From Variovorax sp. YR216 (GTDB lineage: Bacteria; Pseudomonadota; Gammaproteobacteria; Burkholderiales; Burkholderiaceae_C), in contig NZ_FNRO01000021.1 of assembly GCF_900107745.1 (NCBI RefSeq), positions 41,156 to 105,155 on the forward strand: a stretch of DNA of 64,000 nt, written 5' to 3'. Position numbers and translations under genes: made by a program. The notes beneath the pieces were generated by a model, which saw nothing but the letters and a program-made list of their open reading frames with translations, searched no databases and was not told the origin of the DNA. Positions 33,673-42,823 of this stretch are shown one piece after another; position 1 is the first letter of the stretch; the number at the start of each line of letters is the position of its first letter.

Positions 33673-36396
33673 ATGGCAAGCGTTGCCAAGTCGACACCGC
33701 CGCGCGCTTCACGCCGGTTGATGAAGCGCGAGGCGCTGATGGCGCGCCTGGTCGAGGCGAGGCGCCAGCGCTGCATCGTGGTGCTGGGGCAGGCGGGCAG
33801 CGGAAAGACTAGCACGCTGCTGGCCTGGCGCCGGGAGCTGATGTCGCTGGACTTCGACGTGGCTTGGCTGTCGCTGGCGCCGGAAGACAACTCGCTGCAG
33901 AGCTTCCTGCGCGACGTGCTCGCCAGCATCGCCGAGGTCGACCCGGCGATCGTCGGCCAGGCGGGGCTGCTGACCGAAGGCGTCGATTCCGACGCCGAGA
34001 TCGAGCACTGGATCATCGCGCTGGTCCAGGGCATCGCGCCGCGGCAGCGCGAGCTGGTCGTGATGCTCGACGACCTGCATCACGTGCGAGATGCCCGCAT
34101 CTTCCGTGCCCTGCAGTGGCTGCTCGACTACGCGCCGGAGTGCCTTCACCTGGCGCTGAGTTCGCGCACCGCGCTGCCGCTGTCCTTCGAGCGCATGCGC
34201 TCCCGGACGCTGGTGACCGAACTGGACATGCGCGACCTGCGCTTCAGCGCCGAGGAATCGGAGCGCTACCTCCGCGAGCAGCTCGGCAGCATCGACAGGA
34301 GCGATGCACTGGTTCTGCATGAACTCACCGACGGCTGGGTGGCGGGTCTGCAGCTCTTCGCATTGGACCTGCGCGCGAAGGAGGGCGGCGCCGGTTCCCG
34401 CTATGCGCCGGTGCGCGTGCGCGACGCCCAGGCCTTCGCGAGCTACTTCGAGCGGGAGGTGCTCGTTCGCCTCGCGCCCGAAGATCTGGACATGCTCACG
34501 CGGGCGGCGGTCTGCAGCCGCTTCTGCGTGTCGCTGTGCGCATCGCTGCTGGCGCCGGCGCAGCCGCTGCCTCGCGTGCGCGCCCGGCTCGCGAGGCTGG
34601 AAGAGGACAACTTCTTCATCATCCAGGTGGGAGGTGGCGACCGCGAGCCCTGGTATCGCCTGCATCCCTTGCTGCGCGAGACCTTGCTGGCGCGACTGGA
34701 GCAGTGGCCCGTCGAGGAGCGCCGAGCGCTTCATGCGGCCGCTTGCCGCTGGTTCAATGCTCGCGACGACGTGGAACAGTCGGTGTATCACGCCGTGCAG
34801 GCCGGCGAGATGGCGCAGGCGGTGACCATGGTCGAGGCCAGCGCGCACGACCTGTTGTCGAGCGGCGAGCTGTCGCAACTGGCTGCGTTGCTGCGCCACT
34901 TGTCGCCGGAAGCGATCGTCCGCCACTTCGACCTGCACTTGGCGCAGGCCTACCTGGCGATGTATGCCCGCGATTTCGAGGCATGCGATGCCAGCCTGCG
35001 ACTGATGGAAGCGCGGCGCGAGACATTCGACGCGCGCCAGCGCTACGACATGCTCCTCTTGCGTTGCGGCCTTGCGGCGCAGCAGGACCGTATGGACGAG
35101 GTGATCGACCGCCTGGAGGCGCTGCGCGACATTCCGCCGGACGCCAAGGACCTTGCATGGACCAGTCGCGCGAACCTGCTCGCCTGGGCACACATCCACC
35201 AGGGTGCGTATGAACAGGCCAGGCGCGCCGTCGAAGAGGCGCAGCGCCGCAGCGGCGCGCAGCTCAGCATGCTGCTGGGCCGCTGCATGATCGCGGTCAG
35301 CCTGCGCCGCGAGGGCAGGCTCAGCGAGGCGGGGCAGCTTGCACGGGAGGTGTTGCGTGCGGCAGAGCAGCCCGATGCAGCCTTCGGCGGCGTAGCGTGC
35401 ATGGCTGCGTCGGTTCTTGCCGATGTGCTCTACGAGACTGATGAGGTGGAAGCGGCGCAGGACCTGCTGGCGCCGCGCATCGCGGCCATCGAGCGGCTCA
35501 CCTTGCCTGATTTCGTCTTGCGCGCCGTTGCCACACTGGTGGGGTGCCATCGACTTGGCGGACGGGAGGACCAGTGTCAGGTGGATCTTGATCGCCTCGA
35601 GGCCTACGCGCAACGGTACAGGCTCGATCGAATCCTTGCGCAAGCGCTGCAGATGCGGCTTCGCGAGCATCTTCTGCGCAACGAGATGGGAGAAGCGATC
35701 GACGCCCTGGACCGGATGGAGCACCTCGTGCGCCAGCACCCGGAGGATGGATCGGTGGCGCTGCGGGTCGGCGATTGCCTGCTCCGCGCCCGGATCGACG
35801 TGGCGCTGCACGGCGGCGACTTCGCGGCGGCGATACGACTCGTGGAGCAACGCGAGCGATCTCATGACTGGCCCCTGGAAGCGACTTCCGCCGAACTTTT
35901 GCTCCAGTGGGCGATGGCCTGCGCGGGAATGGGCGAGTCGAATGCAGCGCGGGAGCATCTTCTGGCGGGCTTGCGCATTGGCCATGGCCTGGGGCTCGTT
36001 CGCTCGATGCTCGACGTCTCGACCGAAGTGCCCGGACTGCTGCGCTCGCTACTTCCGCGCGAGAGCCTCGAGCCCGTGCTGGCTTTCCACGTCGGCCGCC
36101 TCCATGCGGCCGCAGACCGTGCGGTTTCCAGGCCGGAGCCGCAGGCGCGGCCGCCACGAGCCGATACCGGCTCCCCGGTCGCCGCGTTGAGCGAACGGGA
36201 ATATGAAGTCCTGTCGCTGCTGGCCCAGGCCATGCCCAACAAGAAGATCGCGCGCACGCTCAACGTGACGCTCGACACGGTCAAGTTCCACCTGAAGAAC
36301 ATCTACGGAAAGCTGGGCGTTTCCGCGCGCGACGAGGCGGTGGCCCGCCTGCGCGATCTCGAAGCCCGCCGCGACGCTCCGGGCGGCGACGCCTAG
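33673..36396 (+). CDS. Second LuxR-family LAL/MalT-like regulator
   Basis: A 907-residue regulator of the same design as that at 25908: Walker A GQAGSGKT (39-46), Walker B LVVMLDDLHHV, helical TPR-like middle region, and C-terminal LuxR HTH (LSEREYEVLSLLAQAMPNKK, with LDTVKFHLKNIYGKLGVSAR). The sequences differ throughout, so it is an old paralogue and not a recent copy. It sits between the ACAD at 32450 and the 36493-48686 gene run, so it probably activates one or both. The inducer is unknown; an ATP-dependent, ligand-gated activator role follows from the family. Confidence 0.9.
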   Translation: MASVAKSTPPRASRRLMKREALMARLVEARRQRCIVVLGQAGSGKTSTLLAWRRELMSLDFDVAWLSLAPEDNSLQSFLRDVLASIAEVDPAIVGQAGLLTEGVDSDAEIEHWIIALVQGIAPRQRELVVMLDDLHHVRDARIFRALQWLLDYAPECLHLALSSRTALPLSFERMRSRTLVTELDMRDLRFSAEESERYLREQLGSIDRSDALVLHELTDGWVAGLQLFALDLRAKEGGAGSRYAPVRVRDAQAFASYFEREVLVRLAPEDLDMLTRAAVCSRFCVSLCASLLAPAQPLPRVRARLARLEEDNFFIIQVGGGDREPWYRLHPLLRETLLARLEQWPVEERRALHAAACRWFNARDDVEQSVYHAVQAGEMAQAVTMVEASAHDLLSSGELSQLAALLRHLSPEAIVRHFDLHLAQAYLAMYARDFEACDASLRLMEARRETFDARQRYDMLLLRCGLAAQQDRMDEVIDRLEALRDIPPDAKDLAWTSRANLLAWAHIHQGAYEQARRAVEEAQRRSGAQLSMLLGRCMIAVSLRREGRLSEAGQLAREVLRAAEQPDAAFGGVACMAASVLADVLYETDEVEAAQDLLAPRIAAIERLTLPDFVLRAVATLVGCHRLGGREDQCQVDLDRLEAYAQRYRLDRILAQALQMRLREHLLRNEMGEAIDALDRMEHLVRQHPEDGSVALRVGDCLLRARIDVALHGGDFAAAIRLVEQRERSHDWPLEATSAELLLQWAMACAGMGESNAAREHLLAGLRIGHGLGLVRSMLDVSTEVPGLLRSLLPRESLEPVLAFHVGRLHAAADRAVSRPEPQARPPRADTGSPVAALSEREYEVLSLLAQAMPNKKIARTLNVTLDTVKFHLKNIYGKLGVSARDEAVARLRDLEARRDAPGGDA

Positions 36397-36412
36397 CGCC
36401 AAACTGCTGCCA

Positions 36413-36431
36413 ACTACTCCACCGGGGTAGT
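36413..36431. promoter_or_regulatory. Stem-loop/dyad upstream of Bug-led gene run
   Basis: ACTACTCC and GGGGTAGT are inverted repeats (8 bp with one G-T pair) with a 3-base centre ACC. No T-tract follows. It lies 17 bases after the MalT-like stop and 62 before the Bug start, so it may be a terminator stem or an activator site for the 36493 run. Confidence 0.35.
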
Positions 36432-36492
36432 GCCATCGTGCGCACGCCCGACCATCATGCGTCTATCGAAAAACGCATAGATGGAGACAAGG

Positions 36493-37449
36493 ATGAATCG
36501 CATCGCGAAAGCGTGTGCAGCACTGTGGCTTGGCGTGGCGGCCGGGTTGGCGTCGGCCTTTCCCGACAAACCCGTGCACCTGGTGTTGCCCTACCCGGCG
36601 GGCGGGCCGACCGACGCGGTCGCTCGCACGGTGGCGGAGCGGCTCAGCGCGACCTGGGGGCAGCCGGTGATCGTCGACAACCGCCCGGGCGCCAACGGCG
36701 CGATCGGCACCGAGCTGGTCGCGAAGAGCCCGGCGGACGGCTACACCTTGCTGGTCCATTCGCCGATCATGCTCGCCACCGAGATGACGCGGCCCACGGT
36801 GCGCTACCGCACGCTGAAGGACTTCAAGCCCGTCTCGCTCGTCTTTTCTTCGGCCGTCTTCCTGATGGCGAGCAACCAGGGTTCGCAAGGCGATCTCAAG
36901 CAGGTGCTGGCGACCACGGGACGGGCCGGTGACCTGAGCTACGGCACGCATGGCGCGGGCACCACCGGGCACTACATGGGACGGCGACTGGAGCGCGTCT
37001 CCGGCGTCGAGATGACGCACGTGCCCTTCACCGGCGACGCGACGATCCTCACGGCCCTGCTCGGCGGGCATATCAAAATGGGCTTCCTGAGCGGGACCGG
37101 CGCCAGGAAGTCGCTGGACTCCGGCAGGGTGCGCGGCCTGGCCGTCGCGAGCGCCGAACGCTCGCCGCTCATGCCCGACGTGCCCACCTTCAAGGAACAG
37201 GGCTTCGTGGGCTTCGACCGCGAAAGCTGGGGCATGCTCTTCGCGCCGGCCGGCACGCCGGATGCGGTGGTGAACCAGATCGCGCGCGACGTCGACCGGA
37301 TCGTCAAGCAGAACGACGTGGCGCAGCAGTTCCTCGGCTTCGGTCTCGGCGCCAAGGGCGGCACGCCCGCCGAGGCGCGACGGATCGTGCAGGACGACTT
37401 CAGCTACTGGAGCCGGCTCATCGAGGAATTCGGAGCGCTCGCGCAATGA
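36493..37449 (+). CDS. Tripartite tricarboxylate transporter-type (Bug) solute-binding protein
   Basis: A 318-residue periplasmic receptor with a signal peptide ending GLASAFPDKP and the Bug hallmark VLPYPAGGPTDAVAR near the mature N-terminus, plus NRPGANGAIG and KSPADGYTLL. Family members bind carboxylates (often via two water molecules in the cleft) and are very numerous in Burkholderiales; most lack adjacent TctA/TctB membrane genes, as here. ATG 36493 is preferred over 36481 because GGAG sits 6 bases upstream. Its last 4 bases overlap the CoA-ligase gene, coupling uptake or sensing with activation of the acid. Confidence 0.9.
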   Translation: MNRIAKACAALWLGVAAGLASAFPDKPVHLVLPYPAGGPTDAVARTVAERLSATWGQPVIVDNRPGANGAIGTELVAKSPADGYTLLVHSPIMLATEMTRPTVRYRTLKDFKPVSLVFSSAVFLMASNQGSQGDLKQVLATTGRAGDLSYGTHGAGTTGHYMGRRLERVSGVEMTHVPFTGDATILTALLGGHIKMGFLSGTGARKSLDSGRVRGLAVASAERSPLMPDVPTFKEQGFVGFDRESWGMLFAPAGTPDAVVNQIARDVDRIVKQNDVAQQFLGFGLGAKGGTPAEARRIVQDDFSYWSRLIEEFGALAQ

Positions 37450-39149
37450 CCTCGACACGGCATCACGCGCACTGGCCGGTGGGTGTACCTCATACGCTGG
37501 AAGCGCCCGAAAGCACGCTCTTCGATCGTCTCGAAGAAGCCGCCCGGCGGGCGCCGGAAAAGACGGCGATCGACTACTACGGCCGTGCCACCAGCTTCCG
37601 TGAGCTTCACCAATCAGTACTGAATCTCGCCGGATACATGCAGCAGCACCTCGGCGTGAGGCGCGGGGACCGCGTGATGCTGCTGATGCAGAACTGTCCG
37701 CAGTTCATCGTCAGCTTCCACGCGATCCAGCGCTGCGATGCGGTGGTGGTGTCGCTCAGCCCCATGAGCACACCCGATGAGATCGACTACTTCGCCGAGG
37801 ATTCCGGCGCGCGGGTGATCATCACTACGCAGGACATGCAGGCGCGCGTCGAGCCCGCGATGGCGAAGGGGCTCGTCACCGGCTGCATCGTCGGTGCCTG
37901 CATCGACATGGCGGGCAACAGCGAGGGCCTGCCGTTCCTCGCGGTGCCCGACTTCGTGCGCGAGGCGCGGCAGATGGGCGGCATGCCGCTGCGCCGTCAG
38001 GAGCATGATTTCGCGGGCACGCTGGCGGCGGGTATCGAGCCGCGCCCAATGGAGAACGGACCCGACGACCTGGCCGTGATCGCCTACACCTCCGGCACCA
38101 CCGGCAAGCCCAAGGGCGCAATGCTCAAGCACCGTGCCTTTGCCCTCGGCGTGGCCCAGCGATCCCTCTGGTTCGCCGGTTCGCCTGACTGCAGCGACCT
38201 GATCGTGCTGCCGATGAACCATGTGGCCGGCATGTGCGCGATGAACCAGGCGGTCTGCGAGGGCCGCACCATCGTGCTGCTCGCGCGCTGGGATGCGGCC
38301 GCGATTCCCGCGCTGATCGAACTGCGCCGCATCGACCGCTGGGCCGCGGTCACGCCGATGCTGGTCGAACTGATGGGCCGGCCGGAGCTTGCGCAGCATG
38401 ACATTTCATCGCTCAAGCGCCTCTATGGTGGCGCGACCGCCATGCCCGAGTCCGTGGCGCGCGAGGTCGAACAGCGCTTCGGCGTGCCCTTCATCGAGTG
38501 CTACGGCATGACCGAGACTTGCGGCAGCTCGCACATGAATCCGCCGCAGGCGCCGCGCCTGCAGTGCGGCGGCATTCCGCAGATCAACGTCGATTCGCGC
38601 GTCATCGACCCCGAGACCGGCGCCGAGCTCGGCCCCAACGAGGCGGGCGAGATCGTCATGCATTGCGCGATGCAGTTCGAGGGTTACTGGAATCGGCCCG
38701 ACGCGACGCGCGAGGCCTTCATCGAGATCGACGGCAAGCGCTTCGTGCGCAGCGGAGACATCGGCCACTACGACGAGGACGGCTACTTCTACATCACCGA
38801 CCGCCTCAAGCGAATGATCAACGCCTCGGGCCTCAAGGTGTGGCCCGCCGAGGTGGAAGCCTGCGTGTACGGCCATCCGGCGGTGCAGGAGGCCTGCGTG
38901 ATCGGCGTGCCCGACGACAAGCGCGGGGAGACGGTCAAGGCCCTCGTGGTGCTCAAGGCGTCCGCCGGCGAGGGCACGACGCCGCAGGCGCTGATCGAGT
39001 TCGTCCGCAGCCGCCTCGCCGCCTACAAGGTACCGCGCGTGGTTGAGTTCGTCGACTCGCTGCCCAAGACCGGCGCTGGCAAGGTGCTCTGGCGGCAGCT
39101 GCAGGAAGAGCATCGCAAACGCGCCGCACGCGACCTGCAGCCGGCCTGA
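37446..39149 (+). CDS. AMP-dependent acyl-CoA synthetase
   Basis: A 567-residue ANL ligase, ATGA-overlapped with the Bug gene. Motifs: VIAYTSGTTGKPKGAMLKH (P-loop, about 212-230), ECYGMTETCGSSH (A5), RFVRSGDIGHYDEDGYFYIT (A7), DRLKRMINASGLKVWPAEVE (A8), and the catalytic Lys in KTGAGKVLWRQ. It probably activates the acid bound by the Bug receptor. Resembles medium/long-chain fatty-acid ligases (AlkK/FadD3-like) in the MIN(A/V)SG(L/F)KVWP region. First cytoplasmic enzyme of the 36493-48686 run. Confidence 0.88.
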   Translation: MTSTRHHAHWPVGVPHTLEAPESTLFDRLEEAARRAPEKTAIDYYGRATSFRELHQSVLNLAGYMQQHLGVRRGDRVMLLMQNCPQFIVSFHAIQRCDAVVVSLSPMSTPDEIDYFAEDSGARVIITTQDMQARVEPAMAKGLVTGCIVGACIDMAGNSEGLPFLAVPDFVREARQMGGMPLRRQEHDFAGTLAAGIEPRPMENGPDDLAVIAYTSGTTGKPKGAMLKHRAFALGVAQRSLWFAGSPDCSDLIVLPMNHVAGMCAMNQAVCEGRTIVLLARWDAAAIPALIELRRIDRWAAVTPMLVELMGRPELAQHDISSLKRLYGGATAMPESVAREVEQRFGVPFIECYGMTETCGSSHMNPPQAPRLQCGGIPQINVDSRVIDPETGAELGPNEAGEIVMHCAMQFEGYWNRPDATREAFIEIDGKRFVRSGDIGHYDEDGYFYITDRLKRMINASGLKVWPAEVEACVYGHPAVQEACVIGVPDDKRGETVKALVVLKASAGEGTTPQALIEFVRSRLAAYKVPRVVEFVDSLPKTGAGKVLWRQLQEEHRKRAARDLQPA

Positions 39150-39191
39150 GCCCGGCTCCCATCCCGCATTCATCGCACATCGAAGACCATC

Positions 39192-40649
39192 GTGAAAGAA
39201 ACAACGACCTACGGAATCACCGGCTACGGCGCCTACGTGCCACGGCTGCGCATGCGACGCGACGCGATCGCGGCCGCGCATCGCTGGATGTCACCCGGCC
39301 TGGCTGCCGGCGCGAAGGGAAACCGCGCCTTCTGCAGCTGGGATGAAGACAGCATCACCATGGCGGTGGAGGCCGCGCGCAGTGCGCTGGCCAATCAGTC
39401 CCGCGCCTCGATCCAGTCGCTGACGATCGCCACCACGCGGCCCGCTTTCGCCGACCTGCAGGGCGCGAGCATCGTGGCCGGTGCGCTCGCGCTGCCCGCC
39501 GACCTCCGTACCGCCGACATCGGCCAGTCGCAGCGCGCGGGCGTGAGCGGCCTGCTGACGCAGCTGCGCGCCGCCGACAGCCAGGCACTCTTCATCGCCA
39601 GCGACCATCCGTCCGCCAAGCCGGCCAGCGCGCAGGAACTGGGCTACGGCGCTGGTGCCGCTGCCTTCACCCTGGGAAGCGAAGGCGTGATCGCCGAGCT
39701 GATCGGCGCGCACAGCGTGTGGAACATGTTCGTCGACCACTTCCGCTCGAACGATTCTAAGCACGACTACTACTGGGAAGAGCGCTGGATCCGCGACGAG
39801 GGCTACGCCAAGATCGTGCCGGACGCGGTGGGCGCGGCGCTGAAGTCCGCGAACCTCGAAGCGGCGAACGTCAGCCACTTCATCTTCGCGTCGCCGCTGA
39901 AGGGCAGCAGCGCCATGGTCGCCAAGCGTTGCGGTATCGCGGCGGAGGCGCTCGGGAATGCGGTCGACGAGCAGTGCGGCTATGCCGGCGCCGCGCACCC
40001 GTGCCTGATGCTGGCTGACGCGCTCGAGCGCTGCAAGGCGGGCGAGGTGATCGTGCTGGTTGGATTCGGCCAAGGCTGCGACGTGCTCGTGCTGCGCGCC
40101 ACCGAGGCCATCGAACACCATCGGCCCTTGCGCGGCGTGCCTGCGGCGCTGGCCGACGCACAGGAGCATGCCGACTACCTGCGCATGCTCTCCTACGACA
40201 AGGGCATCGAGCTGGAGTGGGGCATGCGCTCCGAGAAGCCGGTGAAGACCGCGCTGAGCGAGCAGTACCGCTCGGCGGACCAGCTCGGCGCGATGGTCGG
40301 CTGCAAGTGCAGCCGTTGCGGCACCGTGCAGTTCCCGCGCATGGCCTATTGCGTGGGCCAAGGCTGCGGCGCGCCCGCCACCGAGAGCGAACCGGTGCCC
40401 CTGAGCGACGTGCCGGCCAAGGTGCTGACCTGCACCGCGGACTGGCTCTCCTACCACCCGTCGCCGCCGCTGCGTGTGGGCTTCGTGCAGTTCGAGAACG
40501 GCGCGCGGGTGCTCATGGAGATCGTCGATGTCGGCGAGGCCGGGCTCGACGTGGGCATGCCGCTTCGCATGACCTATCGCATCAAGGACGTGGACGCCGC
40601 GCGCGGCTACGCCCGCTATTTCTGGAAAGCCACGCCCGTGGCGGCTTGA
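39192..40649 (+). CDS. HMG-CoA-synthase-like domain fused to DUF35 (Zn-ribbon/OB) domain
   Basis: A 485-residue fusion starting at GTG 39192. Residues 1 to about 330 have the bacterial/archaeal HMG-CoA synthase fold (start YGITGYGAYVPRLRM). Residues about 355-485 are a DUF35 domain: zinc ribbon C373-x2-C376-x10-C387-x4-C392, then an OB-fold. The active-site Cys of HMG-CoA synthase (ACKAG in archaea) aligns by eye with SQRAG (Q114), and the catalytic His region (FHQP) with FASP, so condensing chemistry seems lost. DUF35 domains bridge thiolase and HMG-CoA synthase in archaea, and ChsH2-DUF35 partners the Ltp2 aldolase in steroid degraders. The thiolase gene 15 bases downstream is the natural partner. 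Role: probable scaffold or retro-aldol/thiolase accessory; not proven. Confidence 0.8.
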   Translation: MKETTTYGITGYGAYVPRLRMRRDAIAAAHRWMSPGLAAGAKGNRAFCSWDEDSITMAVEAARSALANQSRASIQSLTIATTRPAFADLQGASIVAGALALPADLRTADIGQSQRAGVSGLLTQLRAADSQALFIASDHPSAKPASAQELGYGAGAAAFTLGSEGVIAELIGAHSVWNMFVDHFRSNDSKHDYYWEERWIRDEGYAKIVPDAVGAALKSANLEAANVSHFIFASPLKGSSAMVAKRCGIAAEALGNAVDEQCGYAGAAHPCLMLADALERCKAGEVIVLVGFGQGCDVLVLRATEAIEHHRPLRGVPAALADAQEHADYLRMLSYDKGIELEWGMRSEKPVKTALSEQYRSADQLGAMVGCKCSRCGTVQFPRMAYCVGQGCGAPATESEPVPLSDVPAKVLTCTADWLSYHPSPPLRVGFVQFENGARVLMEIVDVGEAGLDVGMPLRMTYRIKDVDAARGYARYFWKATPVAA

Positions 40650-40664
40650 GGAGCGACTCGAAAC

Positions 40665-41864
40665 ATGGCAACAGGCATCAAGGACAAGGTCGCGATCATC
40701 GGCATGGGCTGCTCGCGCTTCGGCGAGCGCTTCGACGTGGGCACGCACGAGTTGATGGCGGAAGCCTTCAACGAGGCGCTGCAGGACGCCGGCATCGAGC
40801 GCAGGCAGATCGACGCCGCCTGGTTTGGCTCCTGCCTCGACCAGATCAACATCGGCAACTCGGCCATCCCGGCCTCGCTCGCGCTGCGGCTGGACGGTAT
40901 TCCGGTGAGCCGGCTGGAGAACATGTGCGCCACCGGCACCGAGGCGCTGCGCGGCGCGGCCTACGCGGTTGCTTCGGGGGCGGCCGACATCGCGCTCGCG
41001 ATCGGTGCGGAGAAGCTCAAGGACACCGGCTACGGCGGCCTGCCGCCCACCTACAAGGGCACCTTCAACGACCTCTGGATGCCGCTGGGCTCCGCGCCCG
41101 CCGGCTTCGCGCAGCTGGCCGACGGCTATCGCACTCGCTACGGCATCTCCAAGGCGGAGCTCAAGCGCGCGATCGCACGCGTGTCGTGGAAGAGCCACCA
41201 GAACGGCGTGCTCAGCCCGAAGGCGCACCTTCGCAAGGCGGTGAGCATGGAACAGATCCTCGGCGCGCCGATGATCGCGGACCCGCTCGGGCTGTTCGAC
41301 TGCTGCGGCGTCAGCGACGGCGCGGCCTGCGCCATCGTGACCACGCCCGACATCGCGCGCGCATTGGGCCGCAAGGACATGGTGACCATCAAGGCGATCC
41401 AGCTCAGCGTGAGCTCGGGCATCGAGTCGAGCACCAACACCTGGGACGGAAGCCATGTGCGCAACACCCGCACTGCCGCGAGCCGCGCGTACGCCGAAGC
41501 CGGCGTGAGCAACCCGCGCAAGCAGGTCTCGCTGATGGAGGTGCACGACTGCTTCTCGATCACCGAGCTGGTGACGATGGAGGACCTCTACATCTCCGAG
41601 CCGGGCACTGCGGTGCATGACGTGCTGGACGGCTTCTACGACCGCGAGGGCGGCGGAGTGCCTTGCCAGGTCGATGGCGGCCTCAAGTGCTTCGGCCACC
41701 CGATCGGCGCCTCGGGCCTGCGCATGGCCTACGAAATCTACAACCAGCTGCAAGGGCGGGCCGGCGAGCGGCAGCTGTCCAACCCCAGCCTCGGCCTGAC
41801 GCACAACCTGGGCGGCGTGCCCTACCAGGGCGTGGCCGCGGTGAGCCTGCTGGGCCTGCATTGA
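40665..41864 (+). CDS. SCP-x-type thiolase, partner of HMGCS/DUF35 fusion
   Basis: A 399-residue thiolase. Unlike Ltp2-type aldolases, it keeps the nucleophile C88 in RLENMCATGTEAL; the second motif is EVHDCFSITEL and the third is GGLKCFGHPIGASG. It should therefore carry out thiolysis or condensation of 3-ketoacyl-CoA. Its 15-base spacing from the HMGCS-like/DUF35 fusion mirrors the archaeal thiolase/HMG-CoA synthase/DUF35 complex that channels intermediates. It is more distant from the thiolases at 14534 and 16966 than those are from each other in active-site loops. Followed by an MFE-2-like SDR. Confidence 0.88.
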   Translation: MATGIKDKVAIIGMGCSRFGERFDVGTHELMAEAFNEALQDAGIERRQIDAAWFGSCLDQINIGNSAIPASLALRLDGIPVSRLENMCATGTEALRGAAYAVASGAADIALAIGAEKLKDTGYGGLPPTYKGTFNDLWMPLGSAPAGFAQLADGYRTRYGISKAELKRAIARVSWKSHQNGVLSPKAHLRKAVSMEQILGAPMIADPLGLFDCCGVSDGAACAIVTTPDIARALGRKDMVTIKAIQLSVSSGIESSTNTWDGSHVRNTRTAASRAYAEAGVSNPRKQVSLMEVHDCFSITELVTMEDLYISEPGTAVHDVLDGFYDREGGGVPCQVDGGLKCFGHPIGASGLRMAYEIYNQLQGRAGERQLSNPSLGLTHNLGGVPYQGVAAVSLLGLH

Positions 41865-41900
41865 GCGTGCCAGGAACCAAATACTTGAAGGAAGAGAGAC

Positions 41901-42812
41901 ATGAAGCTGCTTGAAGGAAAAGTGATCATCGTGACCGGCGCGGGAGCCGGAGTGGGGCGCGGCATCGCGCGCGAGGCGGCGCGCCAGGGCGCGAAGGTCG
42001 TGGTGAACGACCTCGGCGTGAAGGTCGACGGCAGCGAGGCCAGCGCCGGCCCCGCCCAGGAAACCGTCGAGCTGATCCAGGCCGAGGGCGGAGTGGCCAG
42101 CGCCAACACCGAGAGCGTGGCCGACTGGAGCGGCGCCAACCGTATCGTGCAGCAGGCGCTGGAACTCTACGGGCGTGTCGACGGCGTGGTCAACAACGCG
42201 GGCAACCTGCGTGATGCGCTCTTCCACAAGATGACTGAAGACGAGTTCGATGCGGTGATCCGCGTGCACCTCAAGGGCAGCTGGAACGTGGCGCGCGCGG
42301 TGGCGCCCCACTTCAAGGAACAGCAGGGCGGCGCCTTCGTGCACATGACCTCCACCTCGGGGCTGGTCGGCAACCTGGGCCAAGCCAACTACGCGGCGGC
42401 CAAGATGGGCATCGTGGGGCTGTCGAAGTCCATCGCGGTGGACATGCAGAAATTCGGCGTGCGTTCCAACTGCATCGCGCCCTTCGCGTTCACGCGCATG
42501 GTCGGCAGCATCCCCACCGACACGCCTGAGAAGGCCGCACGCATGAAGACGCTGATGACCATGGAGGCCGACAAAATCGCGCCCTTCACCCTTGCGCTGC
42601 TGAGCGATCCCGCGAAGGAAGTGACGGGCCAGATCTTCGGCGTGCGCAACAACGAGATCTTCCTGTTCTCGCAGCCGCGTCCCATCCGCACGATGCACAA
42701 CGCCGAAGGCTGGACGGTGCAGGACTGCATCGAGCGCGCGATCCCGGCCTTCAGGCCATCGATGTCGCCGCTGGATCTGTCGCGCGACGTGTTCGCGTGG
42801 GACCCGATGTAA
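41901..42812 (+). CDS. SDR, (3R)-hydroxyacyl-CoA dehydrogenase (MFE-2-like)
   Basis: A 303-residue SDR, same length and subtype as the protein at 29196: GAGAGVGRG cofactor loop, VVVNDLGVKVDG insert, NNAGNLRDALFHKM, catalytic NYAAAK (Tyr-x3-Lys), and a C-terminal extension (FGVRNNEIFLFSQPRP). It should oxidise 3-hydroxyacyl-CoA with NAD+, giving the keto ester for the thiolase just upstream. Good ribosome site GAAGGAAGAG before ATG 41901. No MaoC hydratase is adjacent here, so hydration must come from another gene, for example 28708 or the crotonase at 47802. Confidence 0.87.
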   Translation: MKLLEGKVIIVTGAGAGVGRGIAREAARQGAKVVVNDLGVKVDGSEASAGPAQETVELIQAEGGVASANTESVADWSGANRIVQQALELYGRVDGVVNNAGNLRDALFHKMTEDEFDAVIRVHLKGSWNVARAVAPHFKEQQGGAFVHMTSTSGLVGNLGQANYAAAKMGIVGLSKSIAVDMQKFGVRSNCIAPFAFTRMVGSIPTDTPEKAARMKTLMTMEADKIAPFTLALLSDPAKEVTGQIFGVRNNEIFLFSQPRPIRTMHNAEGWTVQDCIERAIPAFRPSMSPLDLSRDVFAWDPM

Positions 42813-42823
42813 GGCGTGCGGCG

